The notes under the pieces: model-generated | What the model saw: the letters and a program-made list of their open reading frames with translations, nothing else | Told to the model about the DNA's origin: nothing | Database searches by the model: none | Shown here: in pieces, positions 16,188-23,230 of the stretch | How positions within the stretch are numbered: position 1 is the first letter of the stretch | How the letters are laid out: every line of letters starts with the position of its first letter | Origin: Gaiellasilicea sp035556515 | GTDB taxonomy: Bacteria; Actinomycetota; Thermoleophilia; Gaiellales; Gaiellaceae | NCBI GenBank assembly: GCA_035556515.1 | Contig: DATMEO010000060.1 | Location: 1 to 27,862 of the forward strand | Length of the DNA: 27,862 nucleotides | Direction: 5' to 3' | Translations under genes and position numbers: made by a program

Positions 16188-17375
16188 ATGGCCGTGACCG
16201 AGAAGAAGACCGCGCTCGACCCGCTCGACTTCCTCGCGATCGACGCGCTGCTCGACGACGAGGAGCGGGCGATTCGCGACACAGTGCGCACATTCGTGCG
16301 CGAGCAGGTGCTGCCGGACGTCGGCGACTGGTTCGAGCAGGGAATCCTCCCGCGCGAGCTGATGGCGGAGCTCGGCAAGCTCGGCTTCTTCGGCATGCAT
16401 CTCGACGGCTACGGCCTCCCCGGCGCCAGCGCCGTGTCCTACGGGCTCACGTGCCTCGAGCTGGAGGCCGGCGACTCCGGCGTCCGCAGCGCTGTCTCGG
16501 TGCAGGGCTCGCTCGCGATGTTCTCGATCTGGAAGTGGGGCTCGGAAGAGCAGAAGCAGCGCTGGCTGCCGCGAATGCACACCGGCGAGGCGATCGGCTG
16601 CTTCGGTCTGACCGAGCCCGATGCCGGCTCCGACCCGGGCTCGATGCGCACGACCGCGCGCCGCGACGGCTCCGACTGGATCCTGAACGGGGCCAAGATG
16701 TGGATCACGAACGGGACGATCGCCGACGTCGCGACGGTGTGGGCGCGGACGGAGGACGGCGCGATCAACGGCTTCCTCGTCGAGAAGGGGACGCCCGGCT
16801 TCACGGCGCCGGAGATCCACAAGAAGCTCTCGCTGCGGGCCTCGGTCACCTCCGAGCTCGTCCTCCAGGACGTGCGCGTCCCGGAGGAGAACCGCTTCCC
16901 CGAAGTGGACACGCTGCGCGGCCCACTCTCCTGCCTGAACGAGGCGCGCTACGGGATCGTCTGGGGCGCCGTCGGCGCCGGCCGCGCCTGCTTCGAGGCC
17001 GCGCTCGACTACGCGAAGGAGCGGATCGTCTTCGACAAGCCGATTGCCGGCTACCAGCTGACCCAGCAGAAGCTCGCCGAGATGGCGCTCGAGCTGAACC
17101 GAGGCCTCCTCGTCGCCCTCCACATCGGCCGGATGAAGGACGACGGCACGCTCCGCCAGGAGCACGTCAGCCTCGGCAAGATGGGCAACGTCCGCGGCGC
17201 GATCGAGGTCGCCCGCCAGGCCCGCACGATCCTGGGCGCGAACGGCGTCACGCTCGAGTACCCCGTCATCCGCCACGTGAACAACCTCGAGTCCGTCCTC
17301 ACCTACGAGGGCACGCACGAGGTGCACACGCTCGTCGTCGGCCAGGCGCTGACCGGCGAGAACGCGTTCCGGTAG
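16188..17375 (+). CDS. Glutaryl-CoA dehydrogenase-like acyl-CoA dehydrogenase
   Basis: A 395-aa acyl-CoA dehydrogenase closest in motif to glutaryl-CoA dehydrogenase, which oxidatively decarboxylates glutaryl-CoA to crotonyl-CoA in lysine and tryptophan breakdown. Support: DSGVRSAVSVQGSLAMFSIWKWGSEEQKQRWLP, which includes the Arg that binds the glutaryl carboxylate; FGLTEPDAGSDPGSM; NGAKMWITNG; and the C-terminal YEGTHEVHTLVVGQALTGENAF with catalytic E374. The THEVH/GQALTG ending is typical of this subfamily rather than of MCAD-like enzymes. The start is ATG at 16188, with TACCCT 7 nt upstream and no ribosome site, so leaderless. Confidence 0.9.
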   Translation: MAVTEKKTALDPLDFLAIDALLDDEERAIRDTVRTFVREQVLPDVGDWFEQGILPRELMAELGKLGFFGMHLDGYGLPGASAVSYGLTCLELEAGDSGVRSAVSVQGSLAMFSIWKWGSEEQKQRWLPRMHTGEAIGCFGLTEPDAGSDPGSMRTTARRDGSDWILNGAKMWITNGTIADVATVWARTEDGAINGFLVEKGTPGFTAPEIHKKLSLRASVTSELVLQDVRVPEENRFPEVDTLRGPLSCLNEARYGIVWGAVGAGRACFEAALDYAKERIVFDKPIAGYQLTQQKLAEMALELNRGLLVALHIGRMKDDGTLRQEHVSLGKMGNVRGAIEVARQARTILGANGVTLEYPVIRHVNNLESVLTYEGTHEVHTLVVGQALTGENAFR

Positions 17376-17500
17376 AGCCGTTTCGGGGAGCGGACCGACG
17401 CAGGATCGGGGATGGCCCCGGGCGTCACGATCGCCGACACTCCTCCTGCACAGCCTGTACTGCCGCCGCCGCAGCAGCAGTCACGTATCCCCGCAGCAAC

Positions 17501-17532
17501 CGACCCCGTCCGCAAGCGGGGTCGCTGCGTTT
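17501..17532 (+). terminator. Intrinsic terminator
   Basis: Eight-base arms CGACCCCG and CGGGGTCG around the loop TCCGCAAG, followed by CTGCGTTTCT, a short T-rich run. It lies 126 bp after the glutaryl-CoA dehydrogenase stop and is the best conventional plus-strand terminator in the window. Confidence 0.65.
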
Positions 17533-17617
17533 CTAAGCCTCTCCGTCCCACGGCGCCGGGCAGCTGCTTCGTCGACGCGATCAGCCGTCGAAGAGGTTGA
17601 AGGACTGCACGGGCGCT

Positions 17618-17623
17618 TATCCT
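17618..17623 (+). promoter_or_regulatory. -10 box of the secreted protein gene (leaderless type)
   Basis: TATCCT lies 6 nt before the GTG at 17630. Confidence 0.5.
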
Positions 17624-17629
17624 CCCACG

Positions 17630-18118
17630 GTGCGCGTCGTCGCAGCAATCGCCGCCGTGCTCGCCCTCGCTCTGCCGGCGGCCGCCGCGCCACCCGGTGC
17701 GGGCGTGCTCGTCCCGGGACGCAGCCTGGGCGGGATCGAGCTCGGCGCGACGAAGGCCGAGGTCGAGCGGCGCTGGGGCCGCGCCTACGGTGTCTGTCGC
17801 GGCTGCGCCCGCGAAACCTGGTATTTCAACTACTACGCCTTCCAGCCGCGGGGCGCGGGAGTCGAGTGGCGGAGCGGCCGGGTGGTCGCCCTGTTCACGA
17901 TCTACCAGCCGCTCGGCTGGCGAACTCCGAACGGCCTCGCGTTGAACGACCCGGTCGCGCGGATCACCGGCAACTACGGGCCGCTGAAGACAATCGGGTG
18001 CAACGGCTACTCGGCGCTGACGCTGACCGGACGGAGCGCGACGACGGCGTTCTACGTCCTAGGTGATCGGCTCTGGGCTTTCGGGCTGTCCCGCCCCGGC
18101 ATTCCGCTCTGCCGCTGA
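17630..18118 (+). CDS. Secreted protein of unknown function
   Basis: A 162-aa product with a clear signal peptide (VVAAIAAVLALALPAAAA). The mature part has a GGIELGATKAEVERRWG segment, seen in many small secreted actinobacterial proteins where a helix follows an ELG turn, then CRGC and an ending with a lone Cys. Tyr and Trp are frequent (WYFNYYAF). No catalytic motif was recognised. The start chosen is GTG at 17630, with TATCCT 6 nt upstream, because it starts directly at the signal peptide; a longer TTG start at 17597 is less likely. The last 60 bp overlap the convergent MFS gene. Confidence 0.78.
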   Translation: MRVVAAIAAVLALALPAAAAPPGAGVLVPGRSLGGIELGATKAEVERRWGRAYGVCRGCARETWYFNYYAFQPRGAGVEWRSGRVVALFTIYQPLGWRTPNGLALNDPVARITGNYGPLKTIGCNGYSALTLTGRSATTAFYVLGDRLWAFGLSRPGIPLCR

Positions 18119-19378
18119 GAGGCGCCAGACGAGCGGGATCGCGAGCAGCACCGGGACGCCGAGAATCGGCCAGAGCGCCTGGTAGCCGCGCGTGTCGTCG
18201 AGCGTGCCGGAGAGGAGGTCGATCGCTGCCCCGGCGAGCAGTGGGCCGGTGAGCAGCCCGATCCCCTTCGTCGTCGTCGCGAGCCCGGAGATCGCGCCCC
18301 GGTCGGCGGGCGGCATCAGCTTGAAGAGCAGTCCCCACGCGAGCGTCATCACGGTGCCGCCGGCGATCGAGACGAGGAAGATGATCGGCAGGTACCACGT
18401 CTGCCACTCGTTGCCGAAGCCGCCCAGCAAGAGTCCGACCCCGTAGATCGCCGAGGCGAAGGCGATCACGCGGCTGAGCCCGAGCCGGTCGCCGAGGAAG
18501 CCCGACCCGGCAGCGGCGACGATGTAGCCGGCGGCAACTGCTGCCAGCACGGCGGTCGTCGTCCCGAGCGGCTGGCCGAGGCCGACGGTGAGGTAGAGGA
18601 CGACGAACGTGCGCGCCCCCGCGAATGCCCCCTCCCAGGCCATGTTCGCGATCAGGAAGCGACGCACGTCTGGGTCGCGGTGAAAGACCTTCCAGCTGTG
18701 CTGGAGGTAGGCGCGGACGCCCTCGAAGACGCGGCCGTGACCTCCGTCCTCGCGCACGAACAGGATCGGCGCCGCGCACGCCGCGACGACGACGAGCGCC
18801 GCGACCAGGAACGGGAACGGCTCCCAGACGTGGAAGAGCGCGCCGCCGCCGATCAGTGCCGTGCCCAGCGCGAGCCCGCGCATCAGGTGCTGGGCGCTCT
18901 GGGCGCGACCGTAGATCCGCTCCGGCAGCAGGTCGGGGTAGAGACCGCGGTAGGGCGGCTCGTAGACGTAGTAGGCGAAGAAGAAGGCGAAGACGAGCAG
19001 CGCGGTCGTCCAGAGGCTCGGCATGAACGCCATCAGCGCCAGGCAGAAGCCGATCGGCCCGAGCGCGACGAGCATGAATGGGCGCCGCCGGCCGAGCGGG
19101 GTGTGGAACGTGTCGCTCCAGGGGCCGATCACGAGCGGCAGCGTGATCGCGAAGAGCCCCTCCGCCGCGAGCACGAGTGCGATCAGCGTCGCCGAGGTCG
19201 TGAACTGTCCGAGCAACGGCGGCAGGTAGGCCGCCGTCGTCGTCAGCGAGAACGCGAGCCCGAAGGCGCCGAGGCCGAGCGTCCAGACGACCCGGCCGTA
19301 GCCGGGCTCAGACGGGCGCTGCTGCCTCGTTGCGCGTGAGCCCGCCGCTGACGAGGGCGAGGACGGTTCGCTCGGCAC
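18059..19378 (-). CDS. Major facilitator superfamily transporter (sugar/SLC45-like)
   Basis: A 439-aa integral membrane protein with about 12 hydrophobic helices. The first cytoplasmic loop carries GPWSDTFHTPLGRRRPFM, the MFS motif A in the form seen in sucrose/glycoside-pentoside-hexuronide and SLC45-like carriers. A central loop (REDGGHGRVFEGVRAYLQHSWKVFHRDP) divides the two halves, and GDRLGLSRV in the second half repeats motif A. The substrate is unknown. The start is GTG at 19378, supported by GAGGAGG 6 nt upstream inside the end of the TetR gene; the genes overlap by 71 bp and form an operon. Its tail overlaps the convergent secreted-protein gene. Confidence 0.9.
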   Translation of the reverse strand: MPSEPSSPSSAAGSRATRQQRPSEPGYGRVVWTLGLGAFGLAFSLTTTAAYLPPLLGQFTTSATLIALVLAAEGLFAITLPLVIGPWSDTFHTPLGRRRPFMLVALGPIGFCLALMAFMPSLWTTALLVFAFFFAYYVYEPPYRGLYPDLLPERIYGRAQSAQHLMRGLALGTALIGGGALFHVWEPFPFLVAALVVVAACAAPILFVREDGGHGRVFEGVRAYLQHSWKVFHRDPDVRRFLIANMAWEGAFAGARTFVVLYLTVGLGQPLGTTTAVLAAVAAGYIVAAAGSGFLGDRLGLSRVIAFASAIYGVGLLLGGFGNEWQTWYLPIIFLVSIAGGTVMTLAWGLLFKLMPPADRGAISGLATTTKGIGLLTGPLLAGAAIDLLSGTLDDTRGYQALWPILGVPVLLAIPLVWRLSAAERNAGAGQPESPEPIT

Positions 19379-19937
19379 GCGCCACCTCCTCGTTGCCGTC
19401 CGGCAACTGCCCGAGCACCCATCCGGTCAGGATCTCCTCCAGCCCGCCGTAGAAGATCCAGCTCGCGAGCCTGGGATCGAGATCGTCGCGGAAGGAGCCG
19501 TCGGCCTGGCCGCGTTCGATCACGCGCTGGATTGCCTGGAAGCCGGCGCGGATCTCGTCCACCTGCCCCTGCAGCTGCGGGCTGCGTGCGACCTCGCGCA
19601 CCATCACCCGCACGAGGTCGGGCCGGTCGCGCCACGCGCGCAGCAGCGTCTTCGCGATCGCGCCGAGCTGCTGCAGCGGCGGCTCGTCCGATGCCTCGAT
19701 CCGCGCGAACGCCTCGAGCAGCTGGCTCCAGTTCTCGCGGAAGACCGTCTCGAGCACTTCCTCCTTCGAGGAGAAGTAGTGGTAGAGGAGGCCGTGCGCG
19801 ATCCCCGCCTCTTCGGCGATGTCGCCGACACGCGACGTGTGGTAGCCCTTCGTCGCGAAGACGCGGACTGCCGCGTCGAGGATGATGCGGCGCTTCTCGG
19901 GGCCACCGGTCGGAGTCGGAGTTGAACGGTCAGTCAA
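19308..19937 (-). CDS. TetR-family transcriptional regulator
   Basis: A 209-aa repressor-type protein. The helix-turn-helix occupies residues about 15-60 (RRIILDAAVRVFATKGYHTS, then VGDIAEEAGIAHGLLYHYFSSKEEVLETVF), followed by an all-helical ligand domain. The only sensible start is TTG at 19937, which falls inside the palindrome TTGAACGGTCAGTCAA, so the protein may repress its own gene by covering its first codons. The ligand is probably an acyl-CoA, judged from the divergent CoA-transferase-like gene and the matching operator at acyl-CoA dehydrogenase (2). It is co-transcribed with the MFS gene. Confidence 0.92.
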   Translation of the reverse strand: MTDRSTPTPTGGPEKRRIILDAAVRVFATKGYHTSRVGDIAEEAGIAHGLLYHYFSSKEEVLETVFRENWSQLLEAFARIEASDEPPLQQLGAIAKTLLRAWRDRPDLVRVMVREVARSPQLQGQVDEIRAGFQAIQRVIERGQADGSFRDDLDPRLASWIFYGGLEEILTGWVLGQLPDGNEEVARAERTVLALVSGGLTRNEAAAPV

Positions 19938-19948
19938 CGTCGACTGAC
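19922..19948. promoter_or_regulatory. Composite TetR operator in the divergent region
   Basis: Two overlapping inverted repeats. TTGAACGGTCAGTCAA (19922-19937) is 14/16 identical to the site at 13803-13818. GTCAGTC (19929-19935) also pairs with GACTGAC (19942-19948) across a 6-bp spacer. It lies between the TetR start (TTG 19937) and the CoA-transferase start (GTG 19968), so it could control both. Confidence 0.65.
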
Positions 19949-19967
19949 TGTAGTACGTTCACCGGCG

Positions 19968-20933
19968 GTGGAGCCACTGGCCGGAAAGCTGGTCGTCGAC
20001 CTGACCCGGTATCTCCCCGGCGCGTTCGCGTCGCGCGAGCTGCAGCGGTTGGGCGCCCGGGTGGTGCGGGTCGAGCCTCTCGAGGGCGATCCGATGCGCC
20101 ACGTCGCGCCGGCCTGGGACGAGGCGCTGAACGCCGGCAAGGAGTCGGTGGCGTGCGACCTGAAGGCGGAGCCGGAGCTCGCGCGGTCGCTGCTCGCACG
20201 CGCGGACGTCGTGCTCGAGGGGTTCAGGCCCGGTGTTGCCGCCCGCCTCGGCGTCGGGCCGGACGACGCGCCGGCCTCCGCCGTCTACTGCTCGATCACG
20301 GGCTTCGGCGCCGACGGGCCGCATGCCGCCCGAGCCGGGCACGACCTCAACTACCTCGGCTGGGCAGGCGTGCTCGAGGACACCGCTCCCGCCCTGCCGC
20401 CGCTCCAGCCCGCCGACCTCGCCGCCGGCGCTCTCGGCGCCGTGACGGCGATCCTCGCTGCGCTGCTCGAGCGGGAGCGCACCGGGCGCGGTGCCCGGCT
20501 GACGATCTCGATGGCCCACGGCTCGCACCGCCTCGTCTCGCACCGGCTGGGCGGCGACCCGCTGCCGCGGTTCCTCACCGGTGGGCTCGCCTGCTACCGG
20601 ATCTACGCGACGGCCGACGGGCGACAGCTCACCGTCGGTGCGCTCGAGCCGAAGTTCTTCGTCCGGCTCTGCGAGCTGATCGGGCGGCCGGAGCTCGCCG
20701 AGCGGCACCTGGTCGCCGACGCGCAGACGAAGCTCGCAGCCGAGCTCGCGGCCGTCTTCGTGCAGCGGCCGCTCGCCGACTGGCTCGAGCTCTGCGACGG
20801 CGAGGACGTCTGCGTCGGCCCGGTCGCGACATTGGCGGAGGCAGCGGCCGAATTCGGGGACGGAACCGTCATGCCGTCCGCCCGCGTCGGGCAGCATACG
20901 GCGGCATGGCGCACCGAGCTCGACTCTTCCTGA
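19968..20933 (+). CDS. Class III CoA-transferase / alpha-methylacyl-CoA racemase-like protein lacking the catalytic Asp
   Basis: A 321-aa member of the CaiB/BaiF family, shorter than the usual 360-400. The N-terminus (LAGKLVVDLTRYLPGAFASRELQRLGARVVRVEPLEGDPMR), the LEGFRPGVAARLG segment and GFGADGPHA are diagnostic. AGHDLNYL keeps the racemase His (H125). In the family the strand GRGQxxDxxM supplies the catalytic Asp; here it reads GRGARLTISM, with Thr179 at the Asp position. Either the reaction differs or the protein is inactive or regulatory. The start is GTG at 19968, downstream of the TetR operator. The next gene starts 28 bp before its stop. Confidence 0.86.
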   Translation: MEPLAGKLVVDLTRYLPGAFASRELQRLGARVVRVEPLEGDPMRHVAPAWDEALNAGKESVACDLKAEPELARSLLARADVVLEGFRPGVAARLGVGPDDAPASAVYCSITGFGADGPHAARAGHDLNYLGWAGVLEDTAPALPPLQPADLAAGALGAVTAILAALLERERTGRGARLTISMAHGSHRLVSHRLGGDPLPRFLTGGLACYRIYATADGRQLTVGALEPKFFVRLCELIGRPELAERHLVADAQTKLAAELAAVFVQRPLADWLELCDGEDVCVGPVATLAEAAAEFGDGTVMPSARVGQHTAAWRTELDSS

Positions 20934-22141
20934 CCGCGGTTGCGCTGGCGCCGCTGCCCGTGCTTGCGGCCGTCGCCTGGAACAGCGAGGCCGAGGCGGC
21001 GCGCGAGCTCACGCGCGCGGTGGTCTCGGTACGCGACGGCGACCTCTTCGTCGGCGAGCGGCAAGTGACGAGCGGCGGCGGCGACAGCGATCCGGACTGG
21101 TCGCCCGACCGGCGCCGGGTCGCCTTCGTCCGCCAGGATCCGGGCAAGCGCTCGTCGAGCCTGTATGTGATCCGCCGCGACGGGGGCGGCCTGCGGCGCC
21201 TGACCCGCGGCGAACAGGTGGTCGCGATGCCCGCCTGGCGCGGCGACGGGCGCCTGCTCGCCTATGCCGCGAGCCCGCTTGCCGGCGGCAGCTTCGACGT
21301 CTGGGCGGTCTCGCCCGACGGCGGCGCGCCGCGACGCGTCCTGACCGGGCCGGTGGAGCAGATCGCGCCGGCGTTCACCCGCGCCGGAAAGGTCACCGCC
21401 CGGGCGCTCACTCCAGGGGAGGAGTTCCCGACGAAGACGAGCGACTCCGGCACGCCGCAGGTGGGGCCGCGCGAGCTGCTGCCCGACCTCGACCAGCGTG
21501 CCCCGTTCCGGCTCACGATCGCCGGCACGAAGCTCGGCTTCGCCTCGGCGACGGACAACGTCGGCGAGGGCCCGGTCTGGGTGCGCGGCAGCCGGCTCTC
21601 CGCGACCGGCCCGATGCGCGCGGCGCAGCTCGTCCGCATGTCCGACCGCTCCGTGCGCGCTTACCCGGACGCCGGCCGGCTTCGCTACACGCCCTCGCCC
21701 TCACATACGCACTGGCACCTGCTCGGTTTCCAGCGTTACGAGCTGCGAACTCTCGAAGGCAATCTCGTCGTCCGCGACCGCAAGAGCGGCTTTTGCCTCG
21801 CCGACCACTACGGGCTCGCCGCTCGCCGGGTGACTGCGTTCACGGGCGGCAACTTCTACGGCAACTGTGCCGCGTCGAACCCGCGCGCCCTTGCGGTCGA
21901 GCAGGGCACGTCGATCGGCTTCACCGACCTCTACCCCGCCCACTTCCACGGCCAGAACCTCGAGCTCCGCGGCGTCCCGGCAGGCGTCTACCTCCTCGTC
22001 CATCGCGCGAACCCCGGCCAGCGGCTCGAGGAGATCGACTACACGAACAACGACGCCTCGCTGCGGATCCGGCTGTCCTGGAGCGGCGGCGTGCCTCGCG
22101 TCGCGACACTTCGCACGTGCCAATCGTCCGCGGCCTGCTAG
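20906..22141 (+). CDS. Secreted TolB-like / lysyl oxidase domain protein
   Basis: About 411 aa, exported by an N-terminal signal (LFLTAVALAPLPVLAAVAW). Residues about 40-165 hold three WD40-like TolB/PD40 repeats (DSDPDWSPDRRRVAFVR, VAMPAWRGDGRLLAYA). Residues about 185-411 resemble the lysyl oxidase catalytic domain: LLPDL near its start, the copper ligands in SHTHWHL (H267, H269, H271), FCLADHY, and a C-terminal GVPAGVYLLVH followed by DYTNN. Oxidation of peptidyl lysine is the eukaryotic function; in bacteria the substrate is not settled. The start is ATG at 20906 inside the CoA-transferase gene, giving a 28-bp overlap. The stop TAG touches the palindrome at 22141. Confidence 0.9.
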   Translation: MAHRARLFLTAVALAPLPVLAAVAWNSEAEAARELTRAVVSVRDGDLFVGERQVTSGGGDSDPDWSPDRRRVAFVRQDPGKRSSSLYVIRRDGGGLRRLTRGEQVVAMPAWRGDGRLLAYAASPLAGGSFDVWAVSPDGGAPRRVLTGPVEQIAPAFTRAGKVTARALTPGEEFPTKTSDSGTPQVGPRELLPDLDQRAPFRLTIAGTKLGFASATDNVGEGPVWVRGSRLSATGPMRAAQLVRMSDRSVRAYPDAGRLRYTPSPSHTHWHLLGFQRYELRTLEGNLVVRDRKSGFCLADHYGLAARRVTAFTGGNFYGNCAASNPRALAVEQGTSIGFTDLYPAHFHGQNLELRGVPAGVYLLVHRANPGQRLEEIDYTNNDASLRIRLSWSGGVPRVATLRTCQSSAAC

Positions 22142-22165
22142 CCAAGTAACAGACTGTTGCTTGGC
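22141..22165. terminator. 25-bp palindrome after the lysyl oxidase gene
   Basis: GCCAAGTAACAG, central A, then the complement with one T-G mismatch. It begins at the last base of the TAG stop. It is nearly identical to the copy at 22321-22345. Confidence 0.6.
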
Positions 22166-22187
22166 TTCCCGCGCCAGCCGCACCGTC

Positions 22188-22221
22188 CTGCACTGCTTGC
22201 ACGGCGGTGCACTAGGTGCAG
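22188..22221. repeat. Nested hairpin built of four TGCAC/GTGCA units
   Basis: Outer arms CTGCAC (22188-22193) and GTGCAG (22216-22221) enclose an inner hairpin TGCAC-GGCG-GTGCA (22198-22211). It lies between the two 25-bp palindromes in a convergent intergenic region with no gene. Confidence 0.4.
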
Positions 22222-22320
22222 CGCGTACGACCGTGGTATCCAGCGTGATCATGGTCACGTGTTCGATTCGATAGGCCGGCGATCTGCGCAGCTCGGCTCT
22301 TGATCACGGCTGCTTCAGCC

Positions 22321-22345
22321 GCCAAGTAACAGACTGTTACTTGGC
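22321..22345. terminator. 25-bp palindrome at the end of the HAD gene
   Basis: GCCAAGTAACAG, central A, then the exact reverse complement. The TAA stop of the minus-strand HAD gene (22337-22339) lies inside it. Together with the copy at 22141 it brackets the 155-bp convergent gap. Confidence 0.6.
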
Positions 22346-23017
22346 AACCAGTCCGAGCGCTGCAGGGAGCGCAAACAGATCCGGCAGCCGGTCGGGCTCG
22401 TCGAGCCGCCGGCCGTCGCGGTCGAGCAGGAACGCCTTCATTCCGAGCGCCCGTGCGCCCACGATGTCGTCCTCGTAGGAGTCGCCGATCATCGCCGTCT
22501 CCGCCGCCTCGACACCGAGCAGCGCCAGCGCGTGGCGGAAGATCTCGGGGTGCGGCTTCGTCCGCCCGAAGGCGCGCGAGCCGATCGCGCAGTCGGCGTC
22601 GAGCCCGTGGTGGGAGACAAACTCTTCCAGGTCGCGGCTGCCGTTCGAGATCAGGCCGATCTTCACTCCGTGCTCCCGCAGCGCCGCGAGCGCCGGCAGC
22701 GCGTCCTCGTAGAGCGTGAATCGCTCGTGCTCCTCCCAGGCGCGGACGAGCTCCGCGGCGCACTCCCGCGCTCCGTCGCCGTCACCGCCCATCCCGCGGA
22801 CGATCTGCTCCGTAAACGCGATCCAGAGCTCGTCGTCGTGGACGTGGTCCGGGTGGCGCTGCAGCGAGTCGAGCGCGTCTCGCCGCGATTGCTCGTACAG
22901 CTCCGGGTCGAGCGCGAGCCCGTGCCGTTCGCCGACCTTGCGGTACCCCTCCGGGCCGAGCTCGGGCCCGGGCCGGGCGAGCGTGAAGTCCACGTCGAAG
23001 ATGACGGCCTTGAGCAC
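22337..23017 (-). CDS. HAD-superfamily hydrolase (phosphoglycolate-phosphatase-like)
   Basis: A 226-aa HAD phosphatase. Motif I is VIFDVDFTLARP (DVDFT), motif II LISNGSRDL, motif III the Lys in FGRTKPHPEIF, and motif IV MIGDSYEDDIVGA. The cap between motifs I and II is helical, as in subfamily IA. The substrate is not identifiable. The start chosen is GTG at 23017, directly before LKAVIFDVD; no ATG lies closer and there is no Shine-Dalgarno. The start codon's first base is the first base of the structured element 23017-23209, so this message either starts within the element's arm or is leaderless. The stop is inside a 25-bp palindrome. Confidence 0.88.
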   Translation of the reverse strand: MLKAVIFDVDFTLARPGPELGPEGYRKVGERHGLALDPELYEQSRRDALDSLQRHPDHVHDDELWIAFTEQIVRGMGGDGDGARECAAELVRAWEEHERFTLYEDALPALAALREHGVKIGLISNGSRDLEEFVSHHGLDADCAIGSRAFGRTKPHPEIFRHALALLGVEAAETAMIGDSYEDDIVGARALGMKAFLLDRDGRRLDEPDRLPDLFALPAALGLVAK

Positions 23018-23209
23018 TAGATGGTTGATCGGTAATTGGCGTGCTCGAGGGGGCGAACCAGACCAAGGCGGGGGCCGCACTCGGCCGCGGCCAAGGCTGG
23101 TTGCCTTGGTAAGGCCGAGGGTGGTTGCCTTGGTAAGGCCGAGGGTGGTTCCCAGCGCCGTGTCTGGGTCGTCATCCGCGAGTGCGGTAATTGCCGATCA
23201 ACCATCTAG
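23017..23209 (+). ncRNA. Structured intergenic element 2 (homologue of 9128-9304)
   Basis: Terminal stem of 22 pairs: CTAGATGGTTGATCGG onward (23017-23038) with 23188-23209. The only two non-Watson-Crick pairs (23033/23193 and 23038/23188) are G-U on the plus strand. Inside, the hairpin CCAAGGC-TGGTT-GCCTTGG (23091-23109) matches the TGGTT hairpin of element 1, and GCGCCGTGTCTGGG matches its GCGCCGCGTCTGGG. A further inner pairing joins GGCGAACCAGAC with GTCTGGGTCGTC. The element fills the divergent gap between the HAD gene and the CoA-binding protein gene. A 24-bp tandem duplication enlarges it. No promoter for it was recognised. Confidence 0.55.
23098..23145. repeat. Two perfect 24-bp tandem repeats inside element 2
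   Basis: The unit starts TGGTTGCCTTGG and ends GGCCGAGGG (23098-23121 and 23122-23145). A third partial TGGTT copy starts at 23146. Each unit repeats the loop and 3' strand of the conserved hairpin. Confidence 0.85.
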
Positions 23210-23217
23210 ACCGAGGA

Positions 23218-23223
23218 TAGCCT
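23218..23223 (+). promoter_or_regulatory. -10 box of the CoA-binding protein gene (leaderless type)
   Basis: TAGCCT lies 7 nt before the ATG at 23231. Confidence 0.5.
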
Positions 23224-23230
23224 TGGCTTC

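Larger units (their letters stand above)
17376..17629. other. 254-bp intergenic region after glutaryl-CoA dehydrogenase
   Basis: Holds one clear hairpin (17501-17524) near its middle. A 62-codon plus-strand frame from 17412 crosses the hairpin and continues into the next promoter region; it is not convincing. No other feature is seen. Confidence 0.4.

Noticed and set aside
17412..17600. 62-codon frame as a possible leader peptide
   Set aside because: It reads through the terminator hairpin and no regulated gene follows closely in operon arrangement.
23091..23150. CRISPR-like or integron attC-like array
   Set aside because: The repeats are directly adjacent 24-bp units with no spacers, and no attC core GTTRRRY layout or integrase is present.
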